NCBI RefSeq assembly: GCF_018130825.1
Contig: NZ_JAFCJS010000002.1
Location: 186,001-250,000 of the forward strand
Direction: 5' to 3'
Source: Bradyrhizobium liaoningense
GTDB lineage: Bacteria; Pseudomonadota; Alphaproteobacteria; Rhizobiales; Xanthobacteraceae
Length of the DNA: 64,000 nt
Shown here: piece by piece, positions 8,405-16,108 of the stretch
How the letters are laid out: each line of letters starts with the position of its first letter
How positions within the stretch are numbered: the stretch's first letter is position 1
Position numbers and translations under genes: made by a program
The notes under the pieces: generated by a model
What the model was told of the DNA's origin: nothing
What the model saw: only the letters and a program-made list of their open reading frames with translations
Databases searched by the model: none

Positions 8405-9166
8405 ATGAGCTTTACGGAGCATCGGCTCGAGCTGATCCGCGATCTGTTGCGGCAGAAGCAGCGGGTCCACGTCAAGGACCTCGTCGACCAGCTCAAGGTC
8501 AGCCAGGAATCGATCCGGCGTGATTTGAGGGAGCTCGAGACGCAGGGGTTTGCCCGGCGCGTCTATGGCGGCGCCGTGCTCGATCGGCAGGAGAGTGACC
8601 AGCCCTTCGCCGAGCGCCTGCGCGTCGGCGCGAGGGAAAAGGCACGGATCGGCGAGGCCGCTGCGGCGCTCGTCAGTGACGGCATGAAGATCTTCATCGA
8701 CGAAGGCACCACGGCGCTTGCCTGCCTGAAGCATCTTGAGACCCGCAAGGACCTTACGATCGTGAGCAACTCGCTGGCGGTTGCCGCCCATTTCTACTAC
8801 GCGCCGACGCCTAGCGTTCGCGTGCTGGGCGGGCGGCTACGGCCGGACTATCAGGCGACGTTTGGTCCTGAGACGGTGGCAGCAATGAAGGAGCACTTCT
8901 TCGATCTCGCCATCATCGCGATCAGCGCGGTTCATGCCGAGCGCGGATTCATGGACTATGGCGAGGACGAGGCGATCATCCGCCGCGTCGCGCGCGCTCA
9001 GGCGAAACGTTCGGTCATCGTCGCGGACAGCTCCAAGTTCGGCCGCCTCGGCTCGATCCATACGTTTGGCCTGCAGGACGTGCATGGCGTGGTCACGGGA
9101 GGCAGCCTGACCAAGGACTTCTCCGAGCAATTTCTCAAATCCCACGTGGAAATCATCTATGCCTGA
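8405..9166 (+). CDS. DeoR-family transcriptional regulator
   Basis: A 253-residue regulator with an N-terminal DeoR helix-turn-helix (HRLELIRDLLRQKQRVHVKD, then VSQESIRRDLRELETQGFARRVYGGAV, residues about 5-60) and a C-terminal DeoRC sugar-phosphate-type sensor domain (VSDGMKIFIDEGTTALAC and IVSNSLAVAAHF). The ATG at 8405 is preferred because GGGGAA stands 6-7 bases before it; an ATG at 8390 is in frame but lacks this. It sits between the transporter and enzyme genes and overlaps the next gene by 8 bases, so it is probably a local regulator. DeoR effectors are often phosphorylated metabolites, which fits the kinases encoded downstream (inference). Confidence 0.9.
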   Translation: MSFTEHRLELIRDLLRQKQRVHVKDLVDQLKVSQESIRRDLRELETQGFARRVYGGAVLDRQESDQPFAERLRVGAREKARIGEAAAALVSDGMKIFIDEGTTALACLKHLETRKDLTIVSNSLAVAAHFYYAPTPSVRVLGGRLRPDYQATFGPETVAAMKEHFFDLAIIAISAVHAERGFMDYGEDEAIIRRVARAQAKRSVIVADSSKFGRLGSIHTFGLQDVHGVVTGGSLTKDFSEQFLKSHVEIIYA

Positions 9167-10439
9167 CATCAACTCCGTGCGCGCCCCAATCAACCCATCG
9201 CGCTTGCAGGCGATGATGGACGAACTCTCGACGTTCGGCGGCGGCCCCGACGGGTCCATGACACGCCTGGCCCTCTCGAAGGAGGACGGCGCGGCGCGCG
9301 ATTGGCTCGGGCGCTGGTTTGCCCGGAGCGGGTTCAACCAGGCGGTCGATGGCATGGGTAATCAATTCGGGAGCCTGTCGCTCGCCGGCGCCAATGCGCC
9401 GGTGGTGATGGTCGGATCTCACATCGACAGCCAGCCCAACGGTGGCCGTTTCGACGGAGCTCTCGGCGTCGTCTCGGCCTGCGAGGCCGTGCTTGCCGTG
9501 TCGGAACGGCTGAAGGCGGAGAAGAAGCTCCCCGTCTGCAACTTTCAGGTGGTGAACTGGACCAACGAGGAGGGCGCGCGTTTCCAGCCGAGCCTGTTGG
9601 GAAGCAGCGTCTTTGCCGGTGCTCTGGAGCGCGAATGGGCGCTCGACCGCAAGGACGGTGACGGCGTGACCGTGCGGGAATCCCTTGCGCAGATCGGCTA
9701 TGCCGGCAAGGACAGTGTGGCGAGGCCGAGCGCGCTGATCGAGCTTCACATCGAGGGCGACAAGGCGCTGTTCGAAGCCGATGAAAAGTTTGGCATCTTC
9801 ACCCGCTTCTGGGGCGCCACCAAATATCGTCTCGCCTTCCTGGGCCGGCAGGCCCATACGGGGCCGACGCCGATGGCGCAGCGCAAGGACGCGTTGCTGG
9901 GCGCCGCTTACCTCATTGCGGATCTGAAGCGGATCGCCGCCGAACACGGCCTTGATCTGCATACGTCGGTCGGCCGCCTCGAAGTGTTTCCAAATTCGCC
10001 CAATACCGTTCCGTCCGAGGCCGTCCTCTTCATCGAACTGCGTTCGGGATCACCCGAGGTTCTCGCCGAGGCCGAACGAAAGATGGAGTTGGGAATTGAA
10101 GCCGCCGCGGAGAAGGCTGGGGTGACATTCGAGGTGAGGGCGATCGATCGGCGCAAGGCCGGCCGATTTGCCAAAGGGCTGGTCTCGCTTGCGGAGCGAA
10201 CGGCCGCGGGGTTCGGTGAAACGGCGCGTCATCTCGATACGATCGGCGGTCATGATGCCGTGGCGCTGTCCGCCGTCTGCCCCTCGATCGTTCTGGCGGT
10301 CCGCTCGCGTGACGGCGTCATCCACCACCCGACCGAGTTCACGAGCGCCGCAGACCAGGCCTTTGGAGCGCAGGTCCTCGCCGACATGCTGTATGCGATG
10401 GCCAGCGAAGGGCTGCCGGCAAATGAGGCTGCGGCATGA
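9159..10439 (+). CDS. M20-family Zn-dependent amidohydrolase (N-carbamoyl-amino-acid hydrolase / allantoate amidohydrolase type)
   Basis: A 426-residue cytoplasmic metallo-hydrolase of the M20/M28-like amidase/hydantoinase-carbamoylase group. Metal-binding motifs are visible: GSHIDSQPNGGRFDGALG (His and Asp, about residues 86-103), NWTNEEGARF (the Glu pair, about 130-139) and a late GGHDAV. The lid-domain motif GRQAHTGPTPMAQRKD is also present. Family members cleave carbamoyl or ureido C-N bonds of amino acids, ureidopropionate or allantoate. In this operon it may release an amino alcohol or amino acid from an imported amide; that is inference. It overlaps the DeoR stop by 8 bases and the next gene by 4. 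Confidence 0.88.
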   Translation: MPDINSVRAPINPSRLQAMMDELSTFGGGPDGSMTRLALSKEDGAARDWLGRWFARSGFNQAVDGMGNQFGSLSLAGANAPVVMVGSHIDSQPNGGRFDGALGVVSACEAVLAVSERLKAEKKLPVCNFQVVNWTNEEGARFQPSLLGSSVFAGALEREWALDRKDGDGVTVRESLAQIGYAGKDSVARPSALIELHIEGDKALFEADEKFGIFTRFWGATKYRLAFLGRQAHTGPTPMAQRKDALLGAAYLIADLKRIAAEHGLDLHTSVGRLEVFPNSPNTVPSEAVLFIELRSGSPEVLAEAERKMELGIEAAAEKAGVTFEVRAIDRRKAGRFAKGLVSLAERTAAGFGETARHLDTIGGHDAVALSAVCPSIVLAVRSRDGVIHHPTEFTSAADQAFGAQVLADMLYAMASEGLPANEAAA

Positions 10440-11401
10440 AAAAGCTTGGTCATCCCAATACGGCTGCGGAGGAGCGCGCCGAGCGGGCAATCCGGAACAT
10501 GTCGGTCATCGACGCGAACAAGGCAACGTACGCGGTGTCCGCGTTCCCAGTGGCCTCGCCGTCGTATCATGCGGTCGAGTCGACGACATTCAACGTCGCG
10601 CCTGACGGCAATGGCGCAAATCTCCTCCTTCGACTTGCGAACGACGAGGTCGCCGAATTGGTCGACGACGACGTGGCCTTTGTGGCGGCACAACGCCTTC
10701 ACGGCCTGGGCCTGTCGCCGCCGCCGGTCGCGCGTGTGCCGGCTGAAAGGGCCGTGCTGTTTTCTCGCCTCGACGAGGGCTGGCGTACGGCCAAGATCGA
10801 CGATCTGATGCAAGAAGACGCGGTCGTCCGGCTGGTTGAGATGCAGAAGACGATTGCCGCAGGAGAACCGCTGGGACGCCCCTGGTCTGTTTTCGACGGC
10901 ATCGACCGGCTTTGGCCGTTGATCTCGACGTCAGGCGCGGTGCTCCCGGGCGATGTGAACTGGATGCTGGCCTGGATGATCTCTATCCGGGAGGCGATCT
11001 CTGCGTCCGGCGTCGAGCTGAGGCCGGCACATGGCGACCCGCAATCCTCCAACGTGATGCTTGGACCGGACAAGGCCCTGATGCTGGTCGATTTCGATAT
11101 GGCCGGCGACATCGACCCCTATTATCAACTGGGCGTTCAGATGAACGAGCTCTATCAGTTCGAGAGCTGGATGAAGCCACTGCTGGAGATGCATGATGGC
11201 CGGTTCTGCGAGAAGGCATTCAATCGATGCCGGCTCTATGCCGCCGCGGACGATCTTTACTGGGCGCTCCGCAGCCTGCTGCAGGATGTGCGTTCACCGC
11301 TGCAGGGCGTCGAATTCCTGAAATATGCATCGTGGCGCTTCCTGCGATGCCGGATGCTGCTTGGGCATCCCGGCTTCGAAGAGCGCGTGCGGTCTCTCTA
11401 G
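10436..11401 (+). CDS. Phosphotransferase of the APH/choline-kinase superfamily (first of two)
   Basis: A 321-residue aminoglycoside-phosphotransferase-fold protein. The catalytic loop reads RPAHGDPQSSNVMLG (about residues 197-211) and the metal-binding motif is LVDFDMAGDIDP (about 219-230), so the kinase site looks complete. The N-terminal lobe is divergent. The gene starts in a 4-base ATGA overlap with the hydrolase and is followed 18 bases later by a second kinase-like gene. Likely substrates are small amino alcohols such as choline or ethanolamine. This is based on fold and neighbouring eutBC, not on specific residues. Confidence 0.78.
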   Translation: MKKLGHPNTAAEERAERAIRNMSVIDANKATYAVSAFPVASPSYHAVESTTFNVAPDGNGANLLLRLANDEVAELVDDDVAFVAAQRLHGLGLSPPPVARVPAERAVLFSRLDEGWRTAKIDDLMQEDAVVRLVEMQKTIAAGEPLGRPWSVFDGIDRLWPLISTSGAVLPGDVNWMLAWMISIREAISASGVELRPAHGDPQSSNVMLGPDKALMLVDFDMAGDIDPYYQLGVQMNELYQFESWMKPLLEMHDGRFCEKAFNRCRLYAAADDLYWALRSLLQDVRSPLQGVEFLKYASWRFLRCRMLLGHPGFEERVRSL

Positions 11402-11419
11402 TGAAGATGGGGCAAGGTG

Positions 11420-12355
11420 ATGATGGAGATGGGATCTGGCCGATCCGATGCTGAACGAACGCTGGAGGCGGCCATCGTTGGGGTGGAAGTCTGGAAGGGA
11501 TCTCGTCTGACTTACAGGCCGGTGTCGGGCGGTATCAGCAACACCAATTTTCGTGTCACAGTCGAAGGCGACCCGGTCGGATATTTCGTCAAGATACCCG
11601 GTCGCGGCACCGAGATGTTCATCGATCGCCGCGCGGCCCGGGCCGCAAGCAAGCAGGCGGAGATGATGGCGGTCGGGCCGCGGACCTTCGATTATCTCGA
11701 CCACCTCGACATTGAGGTGTCCGAGTTCCTCGATGATCGCCGGGCTTCGACCCATCGCGACTGCGTCGATCCGCTGTTTCGCGCCAACGTGGTCAGGATG
11801 TACCGCCGCTTTCACGAAGGCGAGCCGCTTCCGCTGACCAAGACCGTGTTCGACATGATCGACGAGCACTATGAGCAGGTGAGACAGCTCGGTGGCTACT
11901 CTCCGGAAGATCACGTCTGGCTTCAACGTCAGTACAGGCAGGCGCGTGCGGCGCTTGAAGCTGCCGGGCTCGATCTCGTGCCCTGCTTCAATGATCCGAT
12001 GCCGGGGAATTTCCTTGTCGGGGAAGATAGATCGATCAAGCTGATCGACTTCGAATACGCGTCCAACAACGAGAGGCTCTATGATCTCGCCATCTGGAGC
12101 GGGGAACACTTCTTCTCAGAGGATATCGAACAGGAGATTATCGAGGAGTATTTCGGCTCTTACCGCAAGCAGTGGCACGCGCGCTTTATCGTTCACAAGG
12201 CACTCGCCGACATCAAGTGGAGCACCTGGGCGATGGTGCAGAACCGCATCTCGACACTGGACTTCGACTTCTACAAATATGGCGTCTGGAAGCATATGCG
12301 GGCCCGCTCCATCATCTACGACCCGCGATGGCCGCTGTTCTTGAAGGCGCTGTGA
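11420..12355 (+). CDS. Choline/ethanolamine-kinase-like phosphotransferase (second of two)
   Basis: A 311-residue choline/ethanolamine-kinase-like protein. The nucleotide-loop region is PVSGGISNTNFRV (about residues 35-47). The catalytic loop is VPCFNDPMPGNFLVG, where choline kinases have HNDxxPGN, so the His position is Phe-Asn here. The metal motif is KLIDFEYASNNERLYDLA, very close to LicA/choline-kinase IDFEYAG. GTG at 11417 and ATGs at 11420 and 11423 are possible starts; I chose 11420. Two non-identical kinases in tandem suggest two phosphorylation steps or a hetero-oligomer. The stop shares one base with the next start (TGATG). Confidence 0.8.
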   Translation: MMEMGSGRSDAERTLEAAIVGVEVWKGSRLTYRPVSGGISNTNFRVTVEGDPVGYFVKIPGRGTEMFIDRRAARAASKQAEMMAVGPRTFDYLDHLDIEVSEFLDDRRASTHRDCVDPLFRANVVRMYRRFHEGEPLPLTKTVFDMIDEHYEQVRQLGGYSPEDHVWLQRQYRQARAALEAAGLDLVPCFNDPMPGNFLVGEDRSIKLIDFEYASNNERLYDLAIWSGEHFFSEDIEQEIIEEYFGSYRKQWHARFIVHKALADIKWSTWAMVQNRISTLDFDFYKYGVWKHMRARSIIYDPRWPLFLKAL

Positions 12356-13143
12356 TGGCTCACCCCGCCGTCGCGGCTGATGACGCCGACGTCTACCTGT
12401 CCTTCGCCGCCGAACTGGCGGATTTGGTCAGGCCCACTGTGCTGTCCTATTTCCGTACGCCGCTGGACGTCGTTTCGAAGTCGGATGACAGCCCCGTGAC
12501 GATTGCCGATCGCACCGTCGAGCTTCGTCTCAGGGAGAGGATCGAGGAGCGCTTTCCGGAACACGGCATCATCGGTGAGGAGATCGGGGGCAAGCCGGGG
12601 GGCGCCTTCACCTGGATCGTGGACCCCATCGACGGCACCAAGAGCTTCATCACCGGCTTTCCCCTGTTCGGAACGCTGATTGCATTGACCTGTGAGGAGC
12701 AACCGTTCTGCGGCCTGATCGATATTCCCTTCACGGGGGAGCGGTGGATGGCGCGGCCGGGGCTGTCGCTGTTCGGTGGTCGATTGGCGCGAACCAGCGC
12801 GTGCAAGAATATCGCAGACGCGCGATTCTACACGACTTCGCCCGATATGTTCGCCGGCGGCGATGCCGAGGTGTTCGAGCGGATCTCGAGAGCCGCGAGA
12901 TTGCGCCGCTTCGGCGGAGACTGTTACATCTATGGCCTGCTTGCATCGGGACATTGCGACATCGTTCTGGAGACGGGTCTCCAGCCGCATGACTACATGG
13001 CGCTGATTCCCATCGTGCAAGGCGCCGGCGGGTGTATCACCGACTGGACCGGACGACCGCTCACGATTCGCTCGGAAGGGCATGTCTTGGCGGCCGCTAC
13101 GCCGAGGCTCCATGCGGAAGCACTTGCGCTGATCGGCAGGTAG
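12355..13143 (+). CDS. Inositol-monophosphatase-family phosphatase (HisN-like)
   Basis: A 262-residue Mg-dependent phosphatase of the IMPase family. Signature motifs are SDDSPVTIADR (about residues 42-52), GIIGEEIGG (about 67-75) and WIVDPIDGTKSFITG (about 83-97), which provide the metal ligands Glu, Asp, Asp. Closest in style to histidinol-phosphatase HisN or inositol phosphatase. In a context of two amino-alcohol-kinase-like genes it may hydrolyse a phospho-amino alcohol or a phosphorylated pathway intermediate rather than act in histidine synthesis. Start ATG at 12355 is coupled to the previous stop. Confidence 0.85.
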   Translation: MAHPAVAADDADVYLSFAAELADLVRPTVLSYFRTPLDVVSKSDDSPVTIADRTVELRLRERIEERFPEHGIIGEEIGGKPGGAFTWIVDPIDGTKSFITGFPLFGTLIALTCEEQPFCGLIDIPFTGERWMARPGLSLFGGRLARTSACKNIADARFYTTSPDMFAGGDAEVFERISRAARLRRFGGDCYIYGLLASGHCDIVLETGLQPHDYMALIPIVQGAGGCITDWTGRPLTIRSEGHVLAAATPRLHAEALALIGR

Positions 13144-13148
13144 CGCTC

Positions 13149-14540
13149 ATGCCGTACAAGACGACCATCGACGGGACGGTTTTCGGCTTCTCCGACCTGA
13201 GGGAGCTGCTGGCCAAGGCGACGCCAGAGCGGTCGGGCGACCAGCTTGCGGGCATCGCCGCGAACGGTCCGGTCGAGCGGCTTGCCGCGCAAATGGCGCT
13301 CGCAGACCTCCCGCTGAAGACCTTTGTCGCCGAGGAGATCATTCCGGCCGAGACAGACGAGGTCTCGCGCCTCATCATGGAACGCCATGATCCGGCGGCC
13401 TTTGCGATCGTCTCGTCGCTGACGGTCGGTGAATTTCGCGAATGGCTGCTCAAGCCGGAGACGGCGCAGCGGCAGCTGGAGGCCGTGGCCCCCGGTTTGA
13501 CGCCGGAGATGGTGGCGGCGGTGTCGAAGATCATGCGGCTGCAGGACCTGATTTCCGTCGCGTCCAAGCGGGAGGTGGTCACGCGGTTCCGCTCGACCAT
13601 CGGCCTCAAGGGACGTTTGTCGACGCGCAATCAGCCAAATCATCCGACCGACGATTCCCACGGCATTGCTGCGTCGGCGATCGATGGCCTCCTGATGGGC
13701 TCAGGCGACGCCGTGATCGGCGTCAATCCGGCGACCGATACGGTGGACGACTATATCCGCATCGTCTCGCTACTGGATGAGCTGCGCATGCGCCTTTCGA
13801 TTCCGACACAGACGTGTTGCCTTGGCCATGTGACGACGGCGATGAAGGCGATTGCGGCGAAAGCACCCGTGGATCTCGTATTCCAGTCAATCGCGGGGTC
13901 GCAGAAGGCCAATGAGGGATTCGGCGTCAGCCTGTCGCTGTTGCGGGAATCTCATGAGGCCGTACGCGGTCTCGCTCGCAGCGCGATCGACGCCAACCTG
14001 ATGTATTTCGAGACCGGGCAGGGGGCGGCCCTGTCGGCAGAGGCGAATTTCGGTGTCGATCAGCAAACCATGGAAGCCCGCGCCTATGCTGTTGCGCGCG
14101 AGTTCAGCCCTCTTCTCGTCAACACCGTGGTCGGATTCATCGGGCCGGAATACCTCTTCAACGGCAAGCAGATCATCCGCGCGGGCCTCGAAGATCATTT
14201 CTGCGGCAAGTTGCTCGGCCTGCCGATGGGCGTAGACGTCTGCTACACCAACCATGCCGATGCTGATCAGGAAGACATGGATGCGTTGCTGACGCTGCTA
14301 TGCGCGGCCAACGTTAATTTCGTCATCACCGTGCCGGGCGCCGACGACGTGATGCTGAACTATCAGTCGCTCGCACATCATGATGCGGTCTATTGCCGGG
14401 AGGTCCTGAAACGGCCGCCGGCGCCGGAATTCGAGCGATGGCTCCTTGACGTCGGGTTGACCGATGGCGCCGGTCGACTTCTGGAGGCATCTCCGAGGCT
14501 CGCGGACTATATGGCAGACGCCCGGCAGTTGGGGAGGTGA
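13149..14540 (+). CDS. eutB: Ethanolamine ammonia-lyase large (heavy) subunit EutB
   Basis: A 463-residue EutB, close to the usual length of about 453. With EutC and adenosylcobalamin it converts ethanolamine to acetaldehyde and ammonia. Recognisable segments include the N-terminal KTTIDGTVFGFSDLRELLAKA, then TRNQPNHPTDDSHGIAASAI, LMYFETGQGAALSAEAN and the TIM-barrel end LPMGVDVCYTNHADADQED. The start at 13149 follows the IMPase stop by 5 bases. The gene is separated from eutC by one base. No eutA reactivase, shell-protein, eutE or eutD gene lies in the window, so this is a non-microcompartment arrangement. Confidence 0.95.
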   Translation: MPYKTTIDGTVFGFSDLRELLAKATPERSGDQLAGIAANGPVERLAAQMALADLPLKTFVAEEIIPAETDEVSRLIMERHDPAAFAIVSSLTVGEFREWLLKPETAQRQLEAVAPGLTPEMVAAVSKIMRLQDLISVASKREVVTRFRSTIGLKGRLSTRNQPNHPTDDSHGIAASAIDGLLMGSGDAVIGVNPATDTVDDYIRIVSLLDELRMRLSIPTQTCCLGHVTTAMKAIAAKAPVDLVFQSIAGSQKANEGFGVSLSLLRESHEAVRGLARSAIDANLMYFETGQGAALSAEANFGVDQQTMEARAYAVAREFSPLLVNTVVGFIGPEYLFNGKQIIRAGLEDHFCGKLLGLPMGVDVCYTNHADADQEDMDALLTLLCAANVNFVITVPGADDVMLNYQSLAHHDAVYCREVLKRPPAPEFERWLLDVGLTDGAGRLLEASPRLADYMADARQLGR

Positions 14541-14541
14541 C

Positions 14542-15333
14542 ATGACGGACGAACTCGATCGAGGGCCGACGGCGTCGCTCGATCTCCGGGGAATGACCCA
14601 GGCGCGGGTCCTTCTCGGCCGTTTCGGTGCGGGGCTGCCGACGCGTGCGGCGCAGTCGTTCCTGCTCGACCATGCGCGCGCGCGGCAGGCGGTTTGGTCA
14701 GAGGTTGATTGGGTCTCGGTTCGCGACGGATTGATCGATCTGGAGCTGGGAATTGTCGAGGTGGAAAGCCAGGCTGGAGACCGCGCTATCTATGTTCGTC
14801 GGCCGGACCTCGGCCGGAAACTCTCGTTGCAAGCGGCGGACCGTCTCACCGGCGCCCGCTCGGACCATGACATCTTGATCGTCGTAGCTGACGGATTGTC
14901 TGCCCGCGCAATCGACACAAACGCCGTACCGTTGGTGCGAGCCGTCGTTGGGCTGCTTTCGGCACGGCGGCTTTCCATCGCGCCCCTGGTTCTGGCATCG
15001 CAGGCGCGTGTCGCGCTCGGTGATCCCATTGCGGAGATCGTGGGTGCGCGGATCTCCATCGTGATCATCGGCGAGCGGCCCGGCCTGTCGGCGGCCGACA
15101 GCGTCGGGATCTATGTGACTTGCTCGCCGCGGCCAGGAACACCCGATTCGAGAAGGAATTGCATGTCCAACATCCGCGATGGCGGGCTCACAATCGGTCA
15201 TGCGGCGGATGGAGTGGCGTCGCTGGTTGCGCATATGCTGAAAACGGGCATCAGCGGAGTTGGACTGAAGGATGCATCGTGGGACTTCTGCGCGTTCGAC
15301 AGCAGCTCCGGGGCATCAGCTTTGATGGAGTAG
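14542..15333 (+). CDS. eutC: Ethanolamine ammonia-lyase small (light) subunit EutC
   Basis: A 263-residue EutC that helps bind adenosylcobalamin. Motifs are FLLDHARARQAVWSEVDW (about residues 41-58), VRRPDLGRKL (about 90), IVVADGLSARAID (about 112-124), VIIGERPGLSAADS and CMSNIRDGGL. The ATG at 14542 has GGGGAGG upstream. Homologous sequence appears to end near GISGVGLKD; the last 17 or so residues (ASWDFCAFDSSSGASALME region) do not resemble the EutC terminus and run into a gene-poor stretch. This may be a junction of an old deletion or frameshift. The core looks functional. Confidence 0.93.
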   Translation: MTDELDRGPTASLDLRGMTQARVLLGRFGAGLPTRAAQSFLLDHARARQAVWSEVDWVSVRDGLIDLELGIVEVESQAGDRAIYVRRPDLGRKLSLQAADRLTGARSDHDILIVVADGLSARAIDTNAVPLVRAVVGLLSARRLSIAPLVLASQARVALGDPIAEIVGARISIVIIGERPGLSAADSVGIYVTCSPRPGTPDSRRNCMSNIRDGGLTIGHAADGVASLVAHMLKTGISGVGLKDASWDFCAFDSSSGASALME

Positions 15334-16108
15334 TCCTTGTTTGGCCGTAACTGGCTCAAACTCGCTGATGGTGGGTTGCGAACGCGCCAGCTAGCCGACT
15401 TGAGCCCCGTAAAGGTCGGCATTGCGTGTGCACTCCGCCCCGATTTCGGGTGTGCGCGCCGTGTGCACCGGGAGATCAAGAAAATCTTGCAGCAACCGAC
15501 GTGAACAAGCTCTCCGGAGTGGGCGAAGCGAGTCCCAAAAGTGGCTCCGCGACGAGTTGCATAGAGGCCCTCTGTAGATCTCAGCGAAGTTTGCGCCAAC
15601 ATCGATGCGGGAGCGTTCGCTACAATCTCCGGCGCCCTCTCTCGCTGCTCGCGAAGTACATTACATCGGTGTCCACGCGGCCGACCTTACCGACGGCTAC
15701 GCAGCTGTGGGCGTAGCGCAGCCACACTCAAGTCGAGCGTTGACTCCAGCACGTTGCTCACTGGCCGATGCCATTCATCTAAAGCTATGAAGCTCACTAT
15801 CATCACCTGGACCTGGCGATCGCCCTTGCTCCGTCGACGCTCCGGCTTGTCCGCAACAGCGATCAGTTCGTGACGAGAAAATTGCAATCGACCGAGCGGA
15901 CGACCAGCCAAACTGCACTTGCAATGTTTAGTAAATCGTGCCTTACTAAACAAATCGAGCCTGCCGGGCCTATAGAATCCGGGTGGCGCGAGGAAACGCA
16001 AGTTTAGTTGTTCAGCTCGTCATGGACTGTGTCGCTCTGCTCGAAGCATTCGAGCGGGTAGGAAAGCCGCGCCATCTCGATGGCCGGCGCACTCGGAGGG
16101 AACGTGCA
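15334..16108. other. Gene-poor region between the eut operon and the sugar-ABC/dihydroxyacetone-kinase operon
   Basis: 775 bases without a credible gene. Several short open frames on both strands have no recognisable domain, lack ribosome sites and overlap one another. Base composition is less GC-biased than the flanks, especially 15880-16020. No obvious T-tract terminator for eutC is seen. The right part holds a perfect 10-bp inverted repeat at 15925-15952 and should contain the promoter of the operon starting at 16109. The left part may be the decayed remnant of lost genes. Confidence 0.5.
15925..15952. promoter_or_regulatory. Perfect 10-bp inverted repeat, candidate operator
   Basis: TGTTTAGTAA and TTACTAAACA are exact inverted copies separated by 8 bases. 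They are AT-rich in a GC-rich genome, with no T-tract after, so a repressor site is more likely than a terminator. The site lies about 157 bases before the binding-protein start at 16109. A partial copy, AAGTTTAGTTG, is near 15999. This looks like the control site for the polyol-ABC/dha operon. Confidence 0.55.

Noticed and set aside
15687..16001. 104-codon minus-strand frame in the gene-poor region
   Set aside because: No domain, no ribosome site, and it spans the perfect palindrome at 15925-15952.
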